Of a stretch of 11,053 bases of DNA, positions 1 through 6,011 are shown piece by piece. The stretch covers positions 1-11,053 of the forward strand of contig PCWJ01000040.1 of assembly GCA_002787295.1 (NCBI GenBank), given 5' to 3'. Within the stretch, counting starts at the first letter, position 1, and each line of letters begins with the position of its first letter. This stretch comes from Candidatus Nealsonbacteria bacterium CG11_big_fil_rev_8_21_14_0_20_37_68 (GTDB lineage: Bacteria; Patescibacteriota; Minisyncoccia; Minisyncoccales; GCA-002782225). The notes beneath the pieces were generated by a model. It did not search any database and was not told the DNA's origin. It was given only the letters and a program-made list of their open reading frames with translations. Made by a program: the position numbers and the translations under genes.

Positions 1-226
1 TCCGCGGGCAGGATTCGAACCTGCAACCTAGTGCTTACACCTAATCCTAATGTTTCCAAAAGGCGTGGACTATATCTTTACCTTGCCTAGTACATAAATC
101 CCTGTGTACTTGGTTTAGGTATCCCGGTATCTAGTCTCTACGGCGCCCCGCCTAAGTTTTGCTCTGCAAAATTTTGGCGGGTTCCCACGGTATTACCCAA
201 AGGGCTTCACCGTTATCCCAGGATGT

Positions 227-544
227 TCATTCCGAAATTTCTTTCGGAAGCTGCGTAATACCTGCTTCGAGCTCACGATGGCAATTAGCACAAACAAGAA
301 TACACTTATCTAATTCGGCTTTAACTTTCTTCCAAGAACGAGTATATCCCTTGTCGCCGATTCCGAATTCTTTCTTCCCATTAATATGATGGAGATCTAA
401 TGCGCCCTGATATTTTTTGTAGCCGCATATCTGACACATACCTCCCTTATACTCAATCGCCAACGTTTTAATCTTTCGTCTTCGTTTTGCGACCGCCTTG
501 ATTAAATATTGAGCTCGATCAGAATATTTTCGTTTTTCTGCCAT
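227..544 (-). CDS. HNH homing endonuclease encoded in the tRNA-Asn intron
   Basis: A 105-residue protein. Residues 1-35 are very basic (many K/R) and probably contact DNA. The HNH/zinc fold follows: CQIC at 37-40, DLHH at 50-53 with N55 nearby, and CANCH at 85-89. The two CxxC pairs would bind a structural zinc, and the His/Asn residues form the metal-dependent nuclease site. Known intron-borne HNH enzymes cut intron-less alleles and so spread the intron; here the expected target is an uninterrupted tRNA-Asn gene. The ATG at 544 lies 42 nt into the intron and has no clear Shine-Dalgarno. The end is unusual: codons 94-96 are the splice guide, codons 99-105 form P2, and the TGA stop directly follows P2. 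Translation to the end would therefore unfold P1 and P2. Family assignment is firm; activity and target are inferred. Confidence 0.9.
   Translation of the reverse strand: MAEKRKYSDRAQYLIKAVAKRRRKIKTLAIEYKGGMCQICGYKKYQGALDLHHINGKKEFGIGDKGYTRSWKKVKAELDKCILVCANCHRELEAGITQLPKEISE
230..249 (-). other. intron P2 hairpin with GAAA tetraloop, inside the HNH coding region
   Basis: UUCCGAAA-GAAA-UUUCGGAA is a perfect 8-bp stem with a GNRA loop. It sits between the guide and P3, where P2 belongs. In related tRNA introns, a GAAA loop on P2 docks into P8; the same contact is plausible here. The hairpin also encodes the last seven residues of the HNH protein. Confidence 0.8.
257..265 (-). other. internal guide sequence (P1 3' strand) of the group I intron
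   Basis: The RNA reads GCAGGUAUU. It pairs with the last nine bases of the 5' exon (587-595, GGUGCCUGU): the obligatory U-G at the splice site, four Watson-Crick pairs, then G-U, U-A, G-U and G-U. No similar guide was found in the 42 nt between the 5' splice site and the HNH start. The guide coincides exactly with codons 94-96 (Ala-Gly-Ile) of the HNH gene. Confidence 0.75.
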
Positions 545-627
545 TAATTAATCTTAGCAAAATACTAGCAGAAAAACTATATGTTCACAGGCACCCGCGC
601 TACCATTGCGCTACCGCGGAATGTCTT

Positions 628-1335
628 TTAACTGAATTTTCCAATGAACTTTTCTAAATTTTCTGGCTTGGCAAACAATATCAAGATGTCATTTGCTTCT
701 ATTATATAGTCATCTCTCGACACTATGCTTTCTCTTTCTTCCCTTTCTTTTGCTAATTCATGATTAAAAACTTTCCCTTTTTCTTTTTCAATCGTTAAAA
801 TATTAACCTTGTCCTGAAACTCTTTGTATATTTGGCCAATTTTTTTTCCAATTATTTTACTTTGGAGTGGAATCTTAAATTCGGCTAAATCCCGGGGTCC
901 TTTCATGTCGACATATTCGTGAACTCCCGGAAAATGGATAGTGTGAGCCAACCTAACAGCCATATCTTCTTCGGGAAGAATAATTTTATCAGCCCCTACC
1001 CTTCTTAAAATTTTGGCATGGACCGGATTTTCAGCCCTGGCAATAATTTCTTTTACACCAATTTCTTTTAAGAGGTTGGTAATTAAAATGCTATTTTCCA
1101 TTTCTTGGCCTATGGTGACTATCACTACATCAACATCCTTTACTCCACTTTTCTTCAAAGCTTCTTTGTCAATGGCATTTAAAATTATACTTTCAGAAGC
1201 TATTTCTCTAACTTCTTCAATTTTTGAACTATCTTTATCAATAGCAATGACTTCCAATCCCATTTTATTAAGTTCTTCTATCAATTTTAATCCAAATCTA
1301 CCAAGGCCAATAACGGCAAATTTTTTTCGTTCCAT
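628..1335 (-). CDS. trkA: Trk/Ktr potassium uptake regulatory subunit, RCK domain protein
   Basis: A 235-residue cytosolic protein that forms the nucleotide-sensing ring under the K+ channel subunit. The RCK_N Rossmann fold (about 4-125) has GLGRFG at 10-15 and an acidic D33 after the second strand, as in NAD/ATP-binding RCK domains. RCK_C occupies about 140-233. With one RCK_N/RCK_C pair it is the size of KtrA/KtrC rather than of the double-length E. coli TrkA, and RVGADKIILPEE is KtrA-like. The ATG at 1335 lies 4 bp after the trkH stop, and an AGGA ribosome binding site overlaps the end of trkH, so the two are probably co-translated. The tRNA-Asn 5' end lies 7 bp past the stop. Ligand choice cannot be read from the sequence. 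Confidence 0.93.
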   Translation of the reverse strand: MERKKFAVIGLGRFGLKLIEELNKMGLEVIAIDKDSSKIEEVREIASESIILNAIDKEALKKSGVKDVDVVIVTIGQEMENSILITNLLKEIGVKEIIARAENPVHAKILRRVGADKIILPEEDMAVRLAHTIHFPGVHEYVDMKGPRDLAEFKIPLQSKIIGKKIGQIYKEFQDKVNILTIEKEKGKVFNHELAKEREERESIVSRDDYIIEANDILILFAKPENLEKFIGKFS

Positions 1336-1339
1336 AGAA

Positions 1340-2683
1340 TTATCCTAAAATAATTTTTTCTTCAGGGAAAGCAATTTTGGCTTTTATTATTTCCCGCGAG
1401 CCCAAGATTGCCAGAGACAGGGGTAATAACCTGCCAACAAACATTGAAATTGTAATTAAAATCTTTCCAGTATTACTTAATTGAGAGGTAATACCGGTAG
1501 TCAATCCAACCGTGCCCACGGCAGAAAACGTCTCGAATAAAATTTTTTCAAATTCACCTTTTTCAGTGTATAACAAAAGGCTGAAAATGACAAGACAAAA
1601 CAAAAGATAAACCGAAGCTAAAATAAAAACATTTCGAAAGTAAATTTTGGGAAGAGAACGACCGAAAATGCTAATTTCTTCTTTCCTTTTGAAAAAAGAA
1701 ATTATGGAAAGAAAAATCAAAACCAAACTAATAACTTTAATACCTCCGGCCGTTCCGGCCGGTGCTCCGCCAATAAACATTAAAAACGTCAAAAGTAAAA
1801 GAGTGGGAGAGGTAAGCTTTCCAATATTCACGGTATTAAATCCGGCAGTTCTGGCGGTAATGGATTGAAAAAAAGAAGTAAGAACCATCTCTTTTCCAGT
1901 TAAAAAGTCGAGGTTTTCTCTTTCAAATACATAGAACAAGGAGGCTCCCAAAAAAATAAGACAGAGGGTAGAAATTAAAACTAATTTCGAATGCAAAGTC
2001 CATCTTGTTTTCTCTTTTTTAAAAAAAGAGGTTATTTTTTTCTGAAAGTCTCTTAAAACTAAAGATCCTATTCCTCCTAAAATTATCAAAAGACTAATTA
2101 CAACATTAAGGGCGATATCTCCTCGAAAATTCTCTAAACTATTTCTAAAAAGAGAAAAACCAGCGTTACAAAAAGCCGAGACAGAATGGAAAATAGAGTA
2201 AAAAGTTAATTGGGAAGTTTCAAGAAAGATACTCCGCCACCAAATAAAAAGTAAAATTGCTCCAATTGCTTCAATGAGAAGGGTGGTTTTGACAATGAAC
2301 TTTATTGCCGAACGAACTTCGGTAATATATTCTTCCCCTAAAATTGTTTTTAATCCCGACCCGGCCTTTATTCCAATTCCCTTTTTAAAAAACAAATAAA
2401 CAAAGGCGGCACCAGTCATAATTCCCAATCCTCCCAGTTGAATCAAAAGTAAAATCACAATTTGACCAAAGAGGGTAAAATCAGACCCCGTATCTTGAAC
2501 AATCAATCCGGTAACGCAAGTAGCCGAAGTAGCGGTAAAAAGGGCATTAATAAAAGAGATGTCTTGAAAAGTTGACCAGGGTAATTTTAATAAAATTGTT
2601 CCAATTAAAATAATAATTAGAAAACTTAAGACAAGGGTCGTTAGGGGTTTTTGAATTAAAAATTGAGAAAAAGTTTTAGCCAC
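1340..2683 (-). CDS. trkH: TrkH/KtrB family potassium channel subunit
   Basis: A 447-residue integral membrane protein, the K+-translocating subunit partnered with the adjacent RCK protein. It has the four-fold membrane-pore-membrane plan of the family. The four selectivity loops are seen near 49-60 (TATSATCVTGL), 166-178 (HSVSAFCNAGF), 271-284 (QSITARTAGFN) and 384-398 (ETFSAVGTVGL), each with the filter glycine. The small-residue intramembrane gate GGAPAGTAGGIK lies at 305-316. Length matches KtrB (about 445). The start is GTG at 2683, only 10 bp after the rpoD stop and with no evident Shine-Dalgarno, which suggests translational coupling to rpoD. No downstream start would keep the first membrane segment. 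A trk pair directly behind dnaG-rpoD is not the usual neighbour set of well-studied bacteria. Confidence 0.93.
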   Translation of the reverse strand: MAKTFSQFLIQKPLTTLVLSFLIIILIGTILLKLPWSTFQDISFINALFTATSATCVTGLIVQDTGSDFTLFGQIVILLLIQLGGLGIMTGAAFVYLFFKKGIGIKAGSGLKTILGEEYITEVRSAIKFIVKTTLLIEAIGAILLFIWWRSIFLETSQLTFYSIFHSVSAFCNAGFSLFRNSLENFRGDIALNVVISLLIILGGIGSLVLRDFQKKITSFFKKEKTRWTLHSKLVLISTLCLIFLGASLFYVFERENLDFLTGKEMVLTSFFQSITARTAGFNTVNIGKLTSPTLLLLTFLMFIGGAPAGTAGGIKVISLVLIFLSIISFFKRKEEISIFGRSLPKIYFRNVFILASVYLLFCLVIFSLLLYTEKGEFEKILFETFSAVGTVGLTTGITSQLSNTGKILITISMFVGRLLPLSLAILGSREIIKAKIAFPEEKIILG

Positions 2684-2693
2684 AAATTTTCTA

Positions 2694-3983
2694 TTAATAA
2701 CCTTTCAGTTTTTTTAACTCTCTATGTTCTCTAATTCTATCTAAGGATTTGGCTTCAATCTGACGGATTCTTTCTCTGGTCACTCCAAATTCTTTTCCCA
2801 CCTCTTCTAAGGTGTGAGTAATTCCATCTTCTAAACCAAATCTCATTGATAAAATTTTTTGTTCCCGAGGAGTTAAATCAACTAAAATTTCTTTCAACCT
2901 TTGCTTCAACAAAATCCTGGCTGCTTGTTGGAAGGGAGAAATTGCTTTTTCGTCCTTTATAAATTCGGCCAGAACGCTGTCTTCGTCGTCTTCCCCAACC
3001 GGAGTTTCCAAAGAAATTGTTTCCTGGGAGATCTTCATAATATGGTGAATTTTTTCCACATCTTCTCCCATTTCAGCCGCAATCTCTTCCGGCAAAGGTT
3101 CTCTCCCCAAATCCTGCAAAAGTCTTCTTCTAACCTGGCTGAACTTGGAAATTGTCTCTACCATATGGACAGGGATTCGAATGGTTCTGGCTTGATCGGC
3201 AAGGGCTCGAGTAATGGCTTGGCGAATCCACCAGGTAGCATAGGTTGAAAATTTATATCCTCTTCTCCAGTCAAATTTCTCCACCGCCCGAAATAGCCCC
3301 AGGTTCCCTTCCTGAATTAAATCCAAAATAGTTAAATTTGGCGAGCGGCCAATATATTTTTTGGCAATAGAAACCACTAATTTCAAGTTAGCTTTGGCTA
3401 ATTTTTTCCTTGCCTCCTCATCCCCTTTTTCTATTTTTTTTGCCAGTTCCTTTTCTTCAGCCGGAGTTAAAAAAGGAGTGGAGCCAATTTCTTTTAAATA
3501 CATTTGAACAGAATCTAATTTTTGCCCAAAACTCGCTCTTCCCGATTCAGGAAAAGCCGGCTTTTCTGGTTTTACCTCCAAGAATTCCTTTGCTTCTTTT
3601 AGTTCAATACCTTCTTTTTCAAATCTTTCATATAAATCTTCAAGTCCCTTAATGTTTTTCTCTATCTGTGGAAAATTATATAAAATTTCTGAATAAGTAA
3701 CAAAGCCTCTTTTCCTTCCTTTTTCTAATAATTCTTCCAACTTTGCCCAAGTTTCCTTTTTAAGGCCTGGGTAAGATTTCTTTGCGCTGGCCCCCGCCAA
3801 GCGATGGCTACGCCGGCCGACCCGCTTTTGGCGGGTGGACTTTAATTTCCGTTTGGCGGAGAGGGAACCCCTACTTTTCTGCCGCTTTTTGGAAGATAAA
3901 ACAGGACGAGTTTTCTTTCGCCTTATTTTTCTCTTTTTCTCTTTTTTCTTTATTGTTCTCTTAATTTTTTTCTTTTTTTTCAT
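2694..3983 (-). CDS. rpoD: primary sigma-70 factor RpoD/SigA
   Basis: A 429-residue sigma factor that directs RNA polymerase to housekeeping promoters. Residues 1-70 form an extremely basic tail with about half K/R and one acidic residue. Residues 75-135 resemble region 1.1. Region 1.2 lies near 157-190. Region 2 (about 195-265) carries DLIQEGNLGLFRAVEKFD and YATWWIRQAITRA, the core-binding and -10 recognition/melting segments. Region 3 follows to about 350. Region 4 (about 365-425) holds the -35 helix-turn-helix and ends VTRERIRQIEAKSLDRIR. All key regions are intact. The gene follows dnaG, as in the classical dnaG-rpoD block. The ATG at 3983 directly abuts a small hairpin and has no Shine-Dalgarno. 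Residues 50-64 are encoded by a GC-rich palindrome, apparently an in-frame insertion in a tolerant part of the tail. Confidence 0.96.
   Translation of the reverse strand: MKKKKKIKRTIKKKEKKRKIRRKKTRPVLSSKKRQKSRGSLSAKRKLKSTRQKRVGRRSHRLAGASAKKSYPGLKKETWAKLEELLEKGRKRGFVTYSEILYNFPQIEKNIKGLEDLYERFEKEGIELKEAKEFLEVKPEKPAFPESGRASFGQKLDSVQMYLKEIGSTPFLTPAEEKELAKKIEKGDEEARKKLAKANLKLVVSIAKKYIGRSPNLTILDLIQEGNLGLFRAVEKFDWRRGYKFSTYATWWIRQAITRALADQARTIRIPVHMVETISKFSQVRRRLLQDLGREPLPEEIAAEMGEDVEKIHHIMKISQETISLETPVGEDDEDSVLAEFIKDEKAISPFQQAARILLKQRLKEILVDLTPREQKILSMRFGLEDGITHTLEEVGKEFGVTRERIRQIEAKSLDRIREHRELKKLKGY
3793..3835. repeat. GC-rich palindrome inside the rpoD N-terminal tail
   Basis: CCCGCCA (3793-3799) pairs with TGGCGGG (3829-3835), and AGCG (3800-3803) pairs with CGCT (3823-3826) across a two-base bulge. 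The 19-base loop is very GC-rich and contains GCCGGC, in strong contrast to the AT-rich gene around it. It is translated as rpoD residues 50-64. It looks like a small inserted element with CCCGCC/GGCGGG ends. Confidence 0.65.
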
Positions 3984-4136
3984 AATTTTGCTTTAGCAAA
4001 ATTCGGTTTCCCCCGCTTGCCCCCACACCAAATTTTGGTGTGGGGGTGAAGAAAACAGCGAGCGAAGCGAGCGTTAGAAACCGTGGGTTTCTAAAAGAGG
4101 GGGGTCGGGGGAAACCGTGTGATTTTTCATTTATTA
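3984..4136. repeat. dnaG-rpoD spacer built of nested palindromes
   Basis: This 153-bp spacer has no gene. An outer 12-bp perfect inverted repeat, CGGTTTCCCCCG (4004-4015) and CGGGGGAAACCG (4106-4117), encloses two hairpins: 4020-4046, with 13-bp perfect arms, and 4074-4094 (TTAGAAACC-GTG-GGTTTCTAA). Between these is an AGCG-rich stretch (4057-4073). Outside the repeat, AATTTTGCT/AGCAAAATT (3984-4003) ends exactly at the rpoD ATG. No stem is followed by a T-run in the dnaG-to-rpoD direction, so these are not standard intrinsic terminators. The unit resembles a compact palindromic mobile element, or an mRNA processing site between dnaG and rpoD. Confidence 0.7.
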
Positions 4137-5972
4137 TTATGTTTTGATTAACCTCTGAGACAAACTGTTGAATTTTTGAATTAAGCTTTCTACTTTTTTA
4201 AAATCGTGTGTTTCTTCGGCTGTTTTAATTTGTTTTGAAATTTGATCCAATTCATTTTTTATTTCAAGGTTTTCTGTTTCTCCAAGACAGATTTTAATCT
4301 CCTCTTCCGGGTTCGGTAAATCTTCGCCATTAAATTGTTCCTCAAGAGGATTATAATCTACCTCCGATGCAAAAGAAAGATCGTTTAAAAAATTAATGAG
4401 TTTTTGGGGAAGACCTTTCCCCGCCCAAATTTTCAAAGAAAATTTGGGCGGGATGTGACCGGAATCAAGATTTTGTTTTAAATAATTCAGAATTTTTTGA
4501 AAATCTGTCGAAAAATAAGAAAAATACTTTTTGTCTATCAAGCTTAAATGTTGGGGATATTTTAAAACCAGGGAGGCTATTCGTTCTTCCAACAAATCTT
4601 TTCTAGATCGCGTTTGAATGTTTTGCCCCAGTGTTTCTTTTTTTTCCTCGACCGGCTCATTAAAAATAGGGAATTTGGCTTCGGTTTTAATTTTTTTAAG
4701 TTCGGTTTCGAGGTCCTCCTCTTTTACCTGCAGTCTTTTGGACAGCTCCTGAATCCAGTGGGATTTAGCGATTTTATTTGGAATTCTTTTAACTACCGGT
4801 AATAAAATTTTAGAAATTTCTACTTTTCCCTCCACCTCTTTGGGATTAAATTTAGAAAAAGCAGTTTCAAAATAAAAGTCAAGAATAGATCTGGCATTAG
4901 AAACTAATTTTCCCCACTCTGCTTGATTTTCAGAAATGATATCTGCAGGGTCCTTATCTTCTGGCATAATAATGACTTTTATATTAAATCCCTGGGCTTG
5001 AGCTAAATCTATGCCTCTTTTTGTTGCCGAGCTGCCGGCAATATCCATATCAAAAGCAGTGTAAATGTTTTCAGAATAACGCTTTAGAATTTTTAATTGA
5101 TAAGAAGTAAGGGCAGTTCCGGAACTAGAAACAACGTTTTCAACTCCAGCCTGAGAACTCAAAATGACATCGGTATAACCTTCAACTAAAATACAGAAAT
5201 CCTTTTTTCTAATCGCCATTTTGGCCTGATCTAAACCATAAATGACTTGACTTTTATCATATAAAAGAGTATTGGGAGTATTAATATATTTTGCTATTTC
5301 TCCTTTATTTTTTTCTTTAAAGATTCTGCCACCAAAACCTACGACTTGAGAATTCAAATCAAAAATGGGGAAGATAATTCGGCCTCGAAATCGGTCATAA
5401 AAAGAACCTATTTCAGAAGATATCCCTAAGCCAGCTTTCTCAACTTCCTCTTTTTTATAACCTCGGGAAGTTAAAAAATCAGATAATCCCTGCCAGGTAT
5501 CGGGTGCATAACCCAATCTCCATTTTTTAATACTTTCTTTTGAAATTCCACGACCCAGAAGATATCCTTTTGCCTCATTTCCAACTGAGCTTGCGTCTAG
5601 CTGTTTCTCAAAAAATTGAGTTGCCAATTCACAAACTTCGTAAAGTTTAGTTTTCTCTGTCTGCCACTTAACCAATTCCGGAGAAGGTTTTTTTAGTTCA
5701 ACTCCGGCTTTTTGAGCTAAAATTCTTAAAGCATCGCCAAATTCCACTCCTTCGATTTGCATGACAAATTTAAAAATGTCGCCACCGGCCGAACACCCAA
5801 AACAATGCCAAATCTGCCGAGCGGGCGAAACAAAAAAAGAAGGTTTTTTTTCGGAATGAAAAGGACAAAGAGCTCGGTAGTTTGCCCCGGTTTTTTGAAG
5901 TTTGAGATAACTGCCGATTACGTCAACTACATCAAGCCTAGATTTAATTTCGTCGATTGGAGAGTTTAACAT
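4137..5972 (-). CDS. dnaG: DNA primase DnaG
   Basis: A 611-residue primase that makes RNA primers for replication with the DnaB helicase. The N-terminal CHC2 zinc ribbon has C36, H39, C57 and C60 (CPFH...CFGC). The polymerase core follows, with FRGRIIFPI at 195-203. The TOPRIM metal site shows EGYTD at 264-268 and DMD at 308-310, and PEDKDPAD at 337-344 is typical of DnaG. The C-terminal half (about 430-611) is less conserved and ends in a helical helicase-binding-like region. Length is near the family norm (about 580-610). The ATG at 5972 has no Shine-Dalgarno at normal spacing, but a strong promoter lies just upstream, so the mRNA may be almost leaderless. Residues 507-518 are encoded by a perfect 15-bp palindrome. 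Confidence 0.96.
   Translation of the reverse strand: MLNSPIDEIKSRLDVVDVIGSYLKLQKTGANYRALCPFHSEKKPSFFVSPARQIWHCFGCSAGGDIFKFVMQIEGVEFGDALRILAQKAGVELKKPSPELVKWQTEKTKLYEVCELATQFFEKQLDASSVGNEAKGYLLGRGISKESIKKWRLGYAPDTWQGLSDFLTSRGYKKEEVEKAGLGISSEIGSFYDRFRGRIIFPIFDLNSQVVGFGGRIFKEKNKGEIAKYINTPNTLLYDKSQVIYGLDQAKMAIRKKDFCILVEGYTDVILSSQAGVENVVSSSGTALTSYQLKILKRYSENIYTAFDMDIAGSSATKRGIDLAQAQGFNIKVIIMPEDKDPADIISENQAEWGKLVSNARSILDFYFETAFSKFNPKEVEGKVEISKILLPVVKRIPNKIAKSHWIQELSKRLQVKEEDLETELKKIKTEAKFPIFNEPVEEKKETLGQNIQTRSRKDLLEERIASLVLKYPQHLSLIDKKYFSYFSTDFQKILNYLKQNLDSGHIPPKFSLKIWAGKGLPQKLINFLNDLSFASEVDYNPLEEQFNGEDLPNPEEEIKICLGETENLEIKNELDQISKQIKTAEETHDFKKVESLIQKFNSLSQRLIKT
4420..4452. repeat. perfect 15-bp palindrome within dnaG
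   Basis: CCCGCCCAAATTTTC (4420-4434) and GAAAATTTGGGCGGG (4438-4452) are fully complementary around a 3-base centre. The element is in frame and encodes dnaG residues 507-518, in the variable region before the C-terminal helicase-binding part. Its GC-ended, A/T-centred design matches the other palindromes in the window. A 15-bp perfect stem in coding DNA is unlikely by chance. Confidence 0.7.
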
Positions 5973-5985
5973 ATTCTGATATAAT
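5957..5985 (+). promoter_or_regulatory. probable promoter of the glycosyltransferase operon
   Basis: On the plus strand, a perfect TATAAT (5980-5985) follows a weak -35-like TTGGAG (5957-5962) at 17-bp spacing. Its -10 overlaps the dnaG -10 in the palindrome ATATAATTATAT (5979-5990), so the two promoters compete for the same site. The start would fall near 5992, just before the RBS hairpin. Confidence 0.5.
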
Positions 5986-6011
5986 TATATTAAACCCTCC
6001 TAAATTTTCAA
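5984..6011 (-). promoter_or_regulatory. probable sigma-70 promoter of dnaG
   Basis: On the minus strand, TTGAAA (6011-6006, five of six matches to TTGACA) is followed after 16 bp by a perfect TATAAT (5989-5984). Transcription would begin near 5977, leaving a leader of only about 5 nt before the dnaG ATG at 5972. Confidence 0.6.

Larger units (their letters stand above)
38..586 (-). ncRNA. group I self-splicing intron (549 nt) in tRNA-Asn
   Basis: It lies between anticodon bases U35 and U36 and ends in the expected terminal G (position 38). Visible helices, by window position: P1, exon 587-595 with guide 257-265, including the U-G pair at the splice site; P2, 230-249 with a GAAA loop; P3, 218-224 with 121-127 (AUCCUGG/CCGGGAU); P4, 209-213 with 187-191; P5, 202-205 with 195-198; an outer P6 hairpin, 147-181; P7, 132-136 with 68-72 (GACUA/UAGUC); P8, 105-113 with 86-94. 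The core strings GUAGAGACUAGA and AAGAUAUAGUCC are hallmarks of bacterial tRNA group I introns of the Azoarcus IC3-like kind. I could not find a convincing P10. Splicing would restore the Asn anticodon. The HNH gene occupies most of the P1 loop. Confidence 0.92.
1..620 (-). tRNA. tRNA-Asn(GTT) interrupted by a group I intron
   Basis: The 5' exon is 587-620 and the 3' exon is 1-37, both read on the minus strand. Joined, they give a complete cloverleaf. The acceptor stem TCCGCGG/CCGCGGA has 7 pairs, the D stem is GCGC/GCGC with loop AATGGTA, and the anticodon stem GGTGC/GCACT has 5 pairs with one G-U. The anticodon loop is CTGTTAA, so the anticodon is GTT (Asn). The variable loop is AGGTT and the T arm is GCAGG-TTCGAAT-CCTGC. 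Discriminator base 73 and any encoded CCA lie just outside the left edge. Only 7 bp separate the tRNA 5' end from the trkA stop codon, and no terminator is visible between them, so it may be cut from a trk transcript. Without the intron, the halves do not form a tRNA. The exon boundaries rest on the loop sequence and the group I U/G rules. Confidence 0.93.

Noticed and set aside
159..389. Plus-strand open frame over the intron and HNH gene
   Set aside because: It has no recognisable domain and is antisense to the HNH gene and the ribozyme core.
583..620. Reading the 5' tRNA half alone as tRNA-His (GTG after CT)
   Set aside because: Continuing into the intron does not form the 3' anticodon stem, while joining to the 3' exon gives the consensus Asn loop CTGTTAA with U and G at the group I splice sites.
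1013..1348. Plus-strand open frame antisense to trkA, and similar antisense frames over rpoD, dnaG and the hydrolase
   Set aside because: These are shadows of clearly conserved genes with no domain or ribosome binding site of their own.
3963..3983. Programmed slippage on the A8-G-A7 run at the rpoD start
   Set aside because: The frame is continuous through the run, and lysine codons explain it; no alternative frame product is apparent.
4020..4046. Intrinsic terminator between dnaG and rpoD
   Set aside because: No T-run follows the stem on the minus strand, and both genes are co-directional as in the usual dnaG-rpoD operon.
4057..4073. AGCG-rich tract as a CRISPR or satellite repeat
   Set aside because: It has only four short units without spacers; it is part of the palindrome-rich spacer.
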